From assembly GCA_002794735.1 (NCBI GenBank), contig NBAZ01000001.1:2046001-2110000 (forward strand): DNA of 64,000 nt, read 5' to 3'. Within the stretch, counting starts at the first letter, position 1; the number at the start of each line of letters is the position of its first letter. The notes beneath the pieces are model-generated. The model did not search any database. It saw only the letters and a list, made by a program, of their open reading frames with translations, and had not been told where the DNA came from. Below are positions 55,153-64,000 of the stretch, piece after piece. The stretch comes from Pyrrhoderma lamaoense. Taxonomy: Eukaryota; Basidiomycota; Agaricomycetes; Hymenochaetales; Hymenochaetaceae. The translations under genes and the position numbers were made by a program.

Positions 55153-56669
55153 ATGTCTGCTAGTACAATTTCCAGGTGGAACTCGATTCCTATGGAACGT
55201 GAATCAGCACCATCTAATAAGGTATCTTAGCGTCCTCCTTCATCTCAGTTCTTCGTAAACTACCACTCCATAACCGCTCTTCAGCGGTCCAGGTCAATGA
55301 ATGAAAACGACGGGGATGATGACAATAGCTCAGATGATAATGTCTCCTTGGTCTCCCGGTCTCCTTCGCCTCAACCAGAACGTGATGTTGAAATGAAAAA
55401 CGTCGACCTATATGACGAACACATTAGAGGAGCAGCTAGAGAAGTCATCACTATTGAGACAAGGATTAAAAGCTCGAACAGGGGGTTCGCAATGCTCGCA
55501 AAAATGGGCTGGACAGAAGGGAAACCTCTAGGTCTTTCTGGTGATGGTAAATGTCCTTTACCGCGTGTACTCCATACAGATAGTAACTAATAATGTACCA
55601 CCACCTTACATAGGCCGGGTAGATCCTGTACCGTTCACTGTTAAGCAGGATTCTACGGGACTAGGAAAATATAATCAAGATTTCCGAATGATTGAGACTA
55701 CTGTGGCCCAACGCCGTAATCTGGAATCCGAACGTATGCAATTTGAAACTACAGAACAACGAATACAACGTGAAGTATGTTTTTAGTAACTCTTAGGTGT
55801 TTCTCTAAAAAAAAATAACTTCATATGACTAGGCATCAGTGGCTCAGAAAGCCGCAGTCAAAGATGAAATAACTACTGTTCTTCGACCTTTCTACTGTGA
55901 ATTGTGTGACAAGCAGTTCCAGAATGTGGCCCAATATGATGAACATACTAATTCATATGCACATCATCACAAGGCCCGTATAAAGGATATGAACGCTAAC
56001 CATCCACTCCGTGTAGGTGGCCGTGAAGAGGCTGAGCGCCGCAAAGAGAAAGAACGCAAACGGGAAGAGAAGGAACTTCGGAAACTCGCTAAAGCCGCTG
56101 GCATCAAACTTACAACGGCACCTACAGCTAGCATAAACAATGAAACCAAAGATGAAAACAAGGGATTCAAGAAATCTGGATGGGCGACTGTTTCTTCAGC
56201 GCCTTCACCACCTTCATCAGGCCCTAGAGGTTGGGCTTCAGTCTCAAGTCCAGCTCCTCCAAGCACTTCTCGTTCATCAGGTTGGCAATCTGTTGGTGCC
56301 GCACTTCCAGCACCTCCAGACTCAGCGCCTCCACCTATAGCAACCTCTGGAGGTCTTGGCTTCCGGTCTGGGGGCTGGTCTACCCTTGCAACCTCATCTC
56401 CAGCTCCTTCGCCTTCGAGTCCAGCACCACCTCCACCAGATCAATCATCTTCTCTCCCAACACCACCGCCTCTTCCTTCAGGAAGTGCCCCTCCACCACC
56501 ACCTCCCTCTGAACCTCGATCTTCTTGGACACCTGTACCCCTCACCCCGGTATCAAATCGGTGGGATGCCAAACCGAAGGGAGCTCACCAATCAGATAAG
56601 AGAAAAGATGACTCTGGGACTCGAAAGGGAAACTGGCAAAGTTTCCAAAAGATGAAAGGGCGACGTTAA
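55153..56669 (+). CDS. G-patch and C2H2 zinc-finger protein (GPATCH8-like)
   Basis: A nuclear, probably splicing-linked protein combining a G-patch with a matrin/jaz-type zinc finger, as in GPATCH8 and related proteins. Exons 55153-55221, 55285-55546, 55614-55774 and 55833-56669 give 442 residues. The G-patch reads GFAMLAKMGWTEGKPLGLSG, then PFTVKQDSTGLGK. The finger is FYCELCDKQFQNVAQYDEHT..H (C-x2-C-x12-H-x5-H type). A K/E-rich helix (EEAERRKEKERKREEKEL) follows. The rest is Ser/Pro-rich, with repeated SGWATVSS/RGWASVSS/SGWQSVG and GGWSTLATS units and proline runs. It ends KKM-type basic (FQKMKGRR). No break is seen. Confidence 0.82.
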
Positions 56670-57147
56670 TGTAAACGCTTCAAGTTTTTCATTTTGTATA
56701 TGTAACTTAGATTTTTGTTCTGTTCTGTCTGATTAAAGTAACTTAGATACATTTCTGTATCTGATCTAGCTATCTACGATTTCTAATCTTGGATATGATT
56801 TTTCATTGATATTGAGTGGAAATTAATACATTCATTAGTGGTAGAGCGTTATCACTTCAACGGAGTGAGCGAGAACCAAAGTCTGTTTGCTACGGAATAA
56901 TCCGGATTGATCGTATTTATAATGACACATAATGAGGATTCCAAGTTGCCAGAATGCCCAAATATTCAGATGTCGGGAAGCCCACATAGTTTCCTAAAAC
57001 AAATTGCTTTGATATATTGTATAACCGTCGCCAGTAAAAGATACTTTTCGTACAATCCCGGATCTTGTTAGTTGTATTAAAAGCTTGGATGAGTTGACAG
57101 GGCTCTCCAAATTAACGCCTAGCTACATCCAATCGCCTTCAATTCCC

Positions 57148-57227
57148 TTTCCCCGAGTCAAGATTTTGTATAAGCATCAGATACTTGATATAAACACCTT
57201 GGTGTTTTATCCCCTGACTCGGGGAAA
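57148..57227. repeat. Nested inverted repeat with 13-bp perfect arms
   Basis: TTTCCCCGAGTCA (57148-57160) and TGACTCGGGGAAA (57215-57227) are exact reverse complements. Inside lies a second palindrome, AAACACC (57192-57198) and GGTGTTT (57201-57207). The outer arms contain GAGTCA/TGACTC, the core of Gcn4/AP-1-type bZIP sites. Confidence 0.75.
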
Positions 57228-58535
57228 CGAAGCATATGGAATGACACCAGATGCGTAATGCATTGATACGGCACACACGCCGAAATTGAAAAATGACAAC
57301 GATCTCGGCGATGAACGGATAGTAACGGCTGATACCGGGTAGTATGGGAAGAAGATAGTGTAGGGTAGTGAAGCGTGAGGTGAGCTGGGGGGAAGACAGG
57401 GCTACGAGGGGATGATGAGAGGATATAATGCCAGTCTACCACCCACGAGACTTGTCATATAGTAGTGATCACTAGATAAACGGGAACAGTGGATAAGCAG
57501 AATAAGCAGAGCCCATTGACATGCGCTAAGATGAAGAGTCGTCGAGCTCCGGTTGAGACTCGAGTAGTTGAGTATTAAGTGGGTGAAGAGAGGTACGATG
57601 ATAAAGACAACTCTAGTAAGAAGGAAATGTGCTTTACTTTGGACTGGAAGCAAATAGTGTAGCATAGAGGCCGCATAGAATCACTGAAAGATAAGAAGTA
57701 AAAGATCCAATAAAGGAGTACAAGTAGGGGTAGTTGAGGGAGTAGTGAATGGGACAGACATACTTGGGATAACAGCGACCAGCTCATTTTTCATAAAGAA
57801 GCTTTTATCCCACACTTCAGCACCCATATTACCACTTGAAAAGCTGAAAGAGTGACCTAGATGCATTAATCAGACAGGTAGATATGCCAATTGAAGCAGA
57901 GCTATATGGGGGATGGAGGAGATGGTGACGGAAGAAAAGGGAGAGGCAGAAATGCGAGGAGCTTTATAAATTGCTGCGCGCAGTTGTCGGTGTTATGAGC
58001 TATTTGTGCGAGGTCGGCATTTTGCGATTGGTTGATGGGGGGAATGAATGGCACGTGACAAATTGATTACGCCATGGGAGACATGTGACATGCTGGGGAG
58101 CGATCCGTTGATGGATAACATAATGGGCGAGTTGAGATTGGAAATAGGATTTGAAGGTGTTGTAATCCGGGGAAACAGCGTGGATAAGAAGAATGAATTG
58201 CTGCTTAATTCGTGCGAGTCTCGGCCTTGAGTATTTCGAGCGATGACGATGAGTGTTTGATGCGTGAGAGAGCGTGAGGGGAGACTGACGCACATCGAAG
58301 CCACCGACATCAGCTGCTGGGTTCCGCTGTCGATAGCGTCTCTGATCCTTTCGACCCAGTCCAAGATAGGAACTCGCTCTCTCTCCTCGGCCTCGTGATA
58401 CGGTGAGGACGGCTTCTGAGATAGGCATTAATAGTCATATTACAACTAGCACTAATAGGTCCAGGATCAGGACGAGGACTAGACTCTCTCCCTTGCTCGA
58501 CTTCCTTCTCTCTCATAATATATATCCACCTCTGG

Positions 58536-58549
58536 CACGTGCTGACGTA
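58536..58549 (+). promoter_or_regulatory. CACGTG and TGACGTA motifs before the bZIP gene
   Basis: CACGTG at 58536-58541 and TGACGTA at 58543-58549 lie about 90-100 bp upstream of the bZIP start codon. TGACGT is a bZIP half-site, so autoregulation is conceivable. Confidence 0.35.
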
Positions 58550-58637
58550 GCCATCCCCCCCGTATTAATATCATCTTCCGTTTCCCCCTCCATCTCCTCT
58601 TCTCCCTCTCCTGTCCCATTCTATTTATCCTACAACA

Positions 58638-59843
58638 ATGTCCTCGCCTACCTCCGACGCTTCTTCCTCCCGCGACTCTCTCGACAGCGCTCGCGAGCAG
58701 TCTACAAAGGACCGTAGGCGTGAGCGTAACAGACTTGCCGCCCAGAAACATCGTCTCCGTCGGAATGAACGCATGTCCCAGCTCGAGCAACAAGTCCTTG
58801 CTCTTCAGCAGGAAAAGTCTGAGCTCGTCGCTCAGCTCGACGGTAGAACTCCTTCCGGCCCTGCCCTTGCAGCCGCTGCAGTAGCCCTTCCTCCCCAGGC
58901 AACGTCAGGCGGGTCACCTTTGGACCCTGACCTTGACCTTGACGTCGATCTCCCCCACCATGCGAAGCGACCCCGGACCTCTGCCGATAGGGACTACCAT
59001 CACTACCCACCGTCATCCGTACGCCATGGGCACGGTCATGACGATCCCCAACACTATGAGGGGACTATCAGACGCATGGAGGACCGCATCCATGAACTAG
59101 AAAGACTCAACGACGACCTCAATGGCGACCTTACCGATGCCCTTGATAACGCTGCCCGTCTTAAACATGAGCTCTCTCACGCAACACATCATGCAGATAC
59201 CCACGTTCGTCGTCTTACTGATGCACTTCACTCCGTTGAAGCAGAACGTTCCCGCTTGTTGCGCGATATAAGCGACCTTCGACAATCCCTTGAGGCGGAG
59301 GCGGCTTCGGCGCGTACGCTCCGCGACGCGAATGCCCATTTACGTGAGAGTGTCGAAGCCGCGGAGATCACTCTAAATCTACAACGGGTCGAGAATGAAC
59401 GTCTCCGAGACCGTCTCGCTGACGAAGACGGTGAAGCTGCACGTGTAAATGCGAAACTAGAAAATGAGCTTTTCACTGTACGGCGCAATCTCGAGGATGC
59501 CCAGATGGACATTCGACGACTACATAATCTTCTTCGTGAACAGGAAGCATACGATGCAGAGGCGGCCGAAGCTCGCCATAGAAGAAAGGAGAGGGACGAC
59601 GAGGAACGTAGACGGCTAGAGGAGCGCGAGGTTGCAGCCAACGATACAATCGTCTCTCTCAACTTGCGTTTGACCCAGGCCGAAAACTTATCTCAGACCC
59701 GGTTGAAACAACTTGAATTGGCCGAGACGCATGCTGAACACGCAGAGTCTGAACTTCGCGAAAGCGAAGAACGTAATTCTTCTCTACAAGAATCACTTCA
59801 AAAATATAGGACCCTTTTGTCTGCGAATGGGATTCCTGTGTAA
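58638..59843 (+). CDS. bZIP protein with long C-terminal coiled coil
   Basis: A single-exon gene of 401 residues. The basic region (RRRERNRLAAQKHRLRRNER) fits the bZIP pattern N-x2-A-A-x2-x-R, and leucines at seven-residue spacing follow (MSQLEQQVLALQQEKSELVA). After a linker with Asp/Leu repeats (DPDLDLDVDLP) and His-rich stretches comes a very long coiled coil, about residues 140-395, rich in Glu, Arg, Leu and Ala (RRMEDRIHELERLNDDL onward). Most bZIP factors lack such an extension, so this is an unusual architecture. Codons here end mostly in C or G, unlike most neighbours, and there is no intron. It could be a transcription factor or a coiled-coil protein with a bZIP-like N-terminus. Target genes cannot be inferred. 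Confidence 0.8.
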   Translation: MSSPTSDASSSRDSLDSAREQSTKDRRRERNRLAAQKHRLRRNERMSQLEQQVLALQQEKSELVAQLDGRTPSGPALAAAAVALPPQATSGGSPLDPDLDLDVDLPHHAKRPRTSADRDYHHYPPSSVRHGHGHDDPQHYEGTIRRMEDRIHELERLNDDLNGDLTDALDNAARLKHELSHATHHADTHVRRLTDALHSVEAERSRLLRDISDLRQSLEAEAASARTLRDANAHLRESVEAAEITLNLQRVENERLRDRLADEDGEAARVNAKLENELFTVRRNLEDAQMDIRRLHNLLREQEAYDAEAAEARHRRKERDDEERRRLEEREVAANDTIVSLNLRLTQAENLSQTRLKQLELAETHAEHAESELRESEERNSSLQESLQKYRTLLSANGIPV

Positions 59844-61646
59844 TAATATCAAATACCTACCGAAAGAAAGAACATCCGGTACATCTTTTGTTAATGGATT
59901 GTTCATCAACTTCTCTTATGGATTGCCATGCCGGACATGTATATTATTGGACTGTACGACTATTAAAAATTTATTAGCATGCATCATCGACTTTTTTTTG
60001 CTTGGTTTTTTTTTTCACTATTGACTTTCCACCAGATCTCTTTCAACCGCTTATCACCCTCACATTCTCATATCTTTTTCACTATTATTGTATTATTTAG
60101 TGATTTAAACTCCTTGCTTCATGCTTCTATTTTACAACTCCTCTCTCACTTCTATAAACCCAAAATAAAAGACGTCGAGTCATCCTATTCTCTGAACTTT
60201 GCATAGTCCGCATATGGGTAGATGTGCTGATTGATATTCCCAATTTCTTTTCCCTTTGATCTTTCGCTTGTTCTATATCTGACTCCAACTTTTTTTGGTC
60301 TTCTCACTTCCCGTTGCCATATAGTACGTTGTATATTATAAAGATTTTTGTTCTCTAAAAACTCTGGCATCATCCTACTTTTATCACACCCTCTGACGTA
60401 TCCTGCTGACGATCTCAACCCTGTTTATCCCTGTCTTTATCCTGACTCCACCCTTCTCTCTTGTACTCACGAGAGCACACACTCGAAACATAGAAGGCAG
60501 CAGAAAGAAAAAAAGATTGTTGACGCGGTTGAAATTTTGGGTTTCTGCTTCCCACACACACATAAACACACGCTAAACCGCTTGTGTTCATATCGAAAGA
60601 AGCAAACGGGCATTTTGAATTACTTTCTTAACTTTTTTTTTACCTTTTTTTTTTACAACTTGACTACCTAACCCCTCCCCCTTCCGTACCACCCCCTCAC
60701 ACGCAAAATAACTAACCTTCGGATCTCGAAGTCAAAAAAAAACCCGCGTTTACCGCATGTGGACTTGTGTCGTGACGTTTTTTTCACCCACTCCCCACCC
60801 ACTCCCCCAGCCCCCCCTCTCTGTTCCGTTCCTCGTTCTCGTTATCTTTCTTCACCATGATATTGATAAAAAGGGAAAAACTTTTCTTATCCTTCTTCTG
60901 TGAGCATTTAAGCGAATTGAGGGGGAGAGGGGAGGGGGGTGGAGAAGATCGGAGAGAGGGGGGGGTCATCTGACTCAAATGACTTGGCTTTGAGGGGGAA
61001 GGGAAAATAATAACAACGTATAAATAAAATGATCGAGTTTTCACTTTGATGATCGATGATTCTGATGACGCATGCACAACACACAAAAACTTCAATGCGC
61101 GCGGGCGGTGGGCTAAAACGGGCAAAAATTTTATTTTCAATTCATAAATTTTTCTAAGCTCTTTTTTTTTTCTCTTCTCCTCCCACCCCTCCTTCCCCAC
61201 ACAAATTTCCGCTAGGCGATAACTATGATATTGTTAATTACTAATCATCAGTACCCAGAATATTTTTATATTATATACGTACATAAATGGTTATTCTGAT
61301 ACAAACCTAATATGATAGACGAGTATTTTATTTTGAAAAATATGGGGGGAATTCATACACCGAAAAACCGAGGTTCAGGTGGTTTTTTCAACTATCTCCT
61401 CCCCCTCCCTCCCTCACTTAAATGTGATCTGGATATCACTATAATTTAACGGAGTGTCTTAGATTCAGAACTAAGTGAAAACTTATTCTTAACTGTAACT
61501 GAATGGAAATATACATATACATATGAGTAAACAACCCTGGACTTCAAACTTAATTGAAAAAAAGCTTATTCTCTGTTTGTTTTTTTTACTTTCATTATGT
61601 AGTAAATAGCAATCCCCATTAATGCTAACTGTCCACATAACTTCGA

Positions 61647-61664
61647 GACGTCGACGTCGACGTC
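61647..61664. repeat. (GACGTC)3 palindromic tandem repeat
   Basis: Three direct copies of the palindrome GACGTC, 18 bp with no interruption. Each unit contains ACGTC, the core of CRE-type bZIP sites. Confidence 0.8.
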
Positions 61665-63197
61665 AAAAAAAACTATATAAGAATCTCGAAAAAGGGGGAG
61701 AGAGGGGTAGAGAAGCATAAGGTTTTACGAAAAGGAAAGAAAAAGAAACGATGACGGGTGGTGGCTGAAACACAAAGAAGAAGGGGATCGAGAAAGAGAA
61801 AAAAAGTCAAGAAGTGGCTATTTCTTTTTTTTCTCTATCTCTCCCGGATAGCCCACCTCCACCACCCGGGTCCAGTACTAGAATTTAAAAAAATCGAGAT
61901 CACAAAAAAAAACATCCTTTTTTTTGGAAAACGTATGATCTATAATTCCATATTTACCCTGTCCACGTCTACAAACCGAAAGTCCCGCACAAAATTTCTT
62001 CATGAATAGTAAAATAACATGAATTTCACTACGTATAAAAATTTGATAATTAGATGTAGGATGACGCAACTTTTTAGTATCTAACCAAGCACACATGACC
62101 CCCCCCCCTTCCCCCATCCATCTATCTATCTATTATATCCCACAGGCTTGGCGTATGGCGTATCTGAGTTATCTTGTAAACGGTGCACATGTGTTCCCTC
62201 CTCTCCCCCTTCCTCATCAAAGTACCATATCATCATATTGAATTATATTATCTATTTTATACGCACCGAGTCGACAAAGGAGAGCAACTGAAATTTTGTT
62301 ATCCTCTATCCTCTATTCTCTATTTTAGTCTATTCCGTATCCCACATATATGATATCTGTATATCTATCTTAGTATCCATCTATCTCATTAATTATCGGC
62401 TCTTTTTCTCAAGTCCAAAACGTCATCATTCATCACTTATCTCATACTCGTCCGTCCTTTTTTTTAAAGAAACGGTATGAAATCTCATCTAACCAAATGC
62501 ATGAAACACGGGGGAGAAACGAGACCTTTTTTTCGGGTGTAGTGTGTATGTATGTGTGTATCACTGTATGTGTGTGGTAAACACACAAAAAAAGCGTGCT
62601 ATTTCTTTGATTTTCTAATTTTGTATGCCTTTTCTAAGGCCCAGATTTAAAAAAAAATCATTTTGAAATTTGTTTCTATCTTAATTTTATTTGGGTCTCG
62701 GAGCAGGGAAGGGGGGGGGGGTCGAACGTATGACGATGACGTATGTTGAGAAGATGGGAATTGGAAAAAAAAAAAGGGGGAGCGGCGGCGGAGAGTGGGA
62801 GCTTCCCTAAAGTTTACCTATCTCTCACACAAGAACAAGAACCTCCCGGATAGAAAATCATCACGTTATTACAACTCAGTTCCTATTTTGACTCTGCTAC
62901 TTTTTTTTTCGGATGGCTTTTACTCCCGGCCCCCTCTTTCCATTCAGTCATGTCCCGGTAACACATAGATACCTTTATGTGTGTATATATTGTATCTGAG
63001 AGTTGTTGTAAATAATGATACGTCATTCATCAACGGGTTGAATAGAATTGCTAAAAAAAGGCCTCAGAAGGATGAAGCACTTTGGAAGAGAGAAGAGGAA
63101 CAGGGGGGGTGGGGATCTAGCACAGTCACAGAGCGATGTAAAATTATCGTATCAATATACTTTTTTTTTCACGTTCCCGGGGCTACGGTCCACTATA

Positions 63198-63225
63198 CCA
63201 ACCAACCAACCAACCCCCCCCCCCC
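63198..63225 (+). repeat. (CCAA)4 followed by a C12 run
   Basis: Four CCAA units directly followed by about 12 C. Simple sequence, of interest mainly because long C runs are present in the assembly. Confidence 0.7.
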
Positions 63226-63754
63226 AACGACAGACGTTACATGCATAAATAGAAAGTCGGGGTCATACAGCCTGCGCGCTGACGTTTCACGAAGACTTCG
63301 CATGCTGATTCACTCACCGAATAGGTCATGGCATGCGGTACTTTAGGTCCTGCATTCGGCATAACCACCTCTACTTCCGACTTCCCTTTCTCATCAAACA
63401 ATCACCCCCCCCTTCCAAATCCTTCTATCTCGGCCTCTAGAACCTGAGTGATCAAATAAAAAACCTAATCCACAATGGCCCTAGTCACTTCCTGTCACGA
63501 TTCGTAAACTTCTAATTGCTTTTTTTTTTCGGCTGCTCGCGGGCGAAATAGACATCATTGTCGTCATCAGTCCCTCTTCTTCTTCCAGCCAACGCCGCGG
63601 TGTAGGTGTATCAGTGATCAAAAGGTCCAGTCATACCCCCCTCCAAGACGGTTAGATCCTTCCCCGTCTAGGCCTTCCAAGTCCCTTTCTGCCGGATTCT
63701 TTTCGCAAGAAACAGCTTCGCTTCGTTCCGGCTCCTTAGCTCTAAAGTGTCTAA

Positions 63755-64000
63755 TCAGCCAAAATTCTCCGCATGTGACTGCTCAGCGTCATCGTCGGCT
63801 ACTTCCACTGGCGTAGAGGGGGCCATAGAATGAGACAGCGAATCAAAAGAGTTAGCTCCGCTTTCAGCCGCCTTATCATCAACGTCATTCTCGGGAGGAT
63901 GTATTCCGTATTCGGGGAATAATGAGATAACAATTAGGTCAAGAAAGAAGAGAACGAGATGTGCGTTGCATGCCTCATTCGAGAGAGCTTCAAGTGCTGT
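63755..64000 (-). CDS. 3' end of an unidentified gene
   Basis: An open frame of 82 codons runs in from the right edge and stops at TGA (63755-63757). It is not visible as a start-to-stop frame because the start lies outside. It begins with helical, partly hydrophobic sequence (ALEALSNEACNAHLVLFFLD, LIVISLFPE) and ends in an acidic, disordered tail (PPENDVDDKAAESGANS, VEVADDDAEQSHAENFG). The LFFLDLIVISLFPE segment vaguely recalls helices closing PXA or nexin-C regions of sorting-nexin-like proteins, but I cannot assign it. Protein-like composition over the full 82 codons supports real coding. Confidence 0.5.
   Translation of the reverse strand, partial: TALEALSNEACNAHLVLFFLDLIVISLFPEYGIHPPENDVDDKAAESGANSFDSLSHSMAPSTPVEVADDDAEQSHAENFG

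Larger units (their letters stand above)
56670..58637. other. Long upstream region of the bZIP gene
   Basis: About 2 kb between the G-patch gene and the bZIP gene, both on the + strand. It holds a nested inverted repeat (57148-57227), an inverted CCAAT box near 58025, CACGTG at 58053-58058 and 58536-58541, a TGACGTA half-site at 58543-58549 and a TATATATC stretch near 58519. No frame here has recognisable content. The length and motif density suggest a complex promoter. Confidence 0.5.
59844..63754. other. 3.9-kb gene-poor convergent region, low complexity
   Basis: Between two convergent genes. The + strand is T/C-rich up to about 60750, then alternates between A/G-rich and C/T-rich blocks with many runs of 7-12 identical bases. 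It includes (GACGTC)3 at 61647-61664 and (CCAA)4 followed by about 12 C at 63198-63225. The longest open frames (about 100-140 codons) are repetitive in composition and match no family I know. It may hold long 3' UTRs or a non-coding transcript. Confidence 0.6.

Noticed and set aside
56838..56900. tRNA-like A-box (TGGTAGAGCG)
   Set aside because: No B-box or cloverleaf complementarity downstream.
58403..58717. 104-codon frame overlapping the bZIP start, a possible uORF
   Set aside because: A TATA-like stretch at about 58519 suggests transcription starts after the uORF start codon, so it is probably not in the mRNA.
59228..59662. 144-codon Ser/Arg-rich minus-strand frame
   Set aside because: Antisense of the Glu/Arg-rich coiled coil of the bZIP gene; its composition is explained by that.
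60784..61200. 138-codon minus-strand frame in the gene desert
   Set aside because: Repetitive Lys/Ser/Pro composition driven by low-complexity DNA; no motif.
1..64000. CRISPR arrays, insertion sequences, operons or secondary-metabolite clusters
   Set aside because: Not expected in a fungal nuclear genome (first three) and no repeats, transposase or core biosynthetic genes were seen.

Overview
The window is nuclear DNA from a basidiomycete fungus, probably Agaricomycotina. Genes are dense and lie on both strands. They are cut by many short introns (about 40-100 bp, mostly GT-AG), and the protein set is typical of basidiomycetes: BYR4, NRDE2, TVP23, SSH4, BDF1, MPH1 and BIM1/X325-like proteins. 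I cannot name the species. Most exon models below were built by hand from splice sites, reading phase and remembered family motifs. They should be confirmed with RNA-seq.

Layout. 0-10 kb: 3' end of a YHM2-type mitochondrial carrier, an Mpv17/PMP22 membrane protein, BYR4 (septation GAP subunit) and NRDE2. 10-20 kb: NIP7 (60S biogenesis), an anion:cation symporter-type MFS transporter in 19 exons, the mitochondrial m-AAA protease, and a dual-specificity phosphatase. 20-30 kb: TVP23 (Golgi), SSH4 (SPRY/PY-motif Rsp5 adaptor), SNF4 (AMPK gamma) and a DHA2-type drug/H+ antiporter. 31-40 kb: a small type I membrane protein, VAM7 (PX-SNARE), then a metal-related block: BIM1-like copper protein A, a mitochondrial rhodanese, a CTR copper transporter, BIM1-like copper protein B and frataxin. 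40-50 kb: a hypothetical protein, WDR70, a BDF1/BET double-bromodomain protein and an RBM26/27-like CCCH-RRM protein. 50-60 kb: MPH1/FANCM helicase, a G-patch/zinc-finger protein and a bZIP protein with a long coiled coil. 60-63.7 kb is a low-complexity, gene-poor stretch, and the window ends in the 3' part of an unidentified gene.

Two results stand out. First, a CTR copper transporter is flanked by two BIM1-like proteins with an N-terminal histidine after the signal peptide, which looks like a physical copper-acquisition cluster; a rhodanese and frataxin lie next to it. Second, at least nine conserved genes each carry reading-frame breaks, and nearly all would be explained by one base missing from a short G or C run. 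This most likely reflects homopolymer under-calling in the assembly, but real decay or some form of recoding is not excluded by sequence alone.

Other features of interest are candidate microexons of 4 and 6 nt, two GC-AG introns, and a 13-bp perfect inverted repeat carrying Gcn4-like sites upstream of the bZIP gene.
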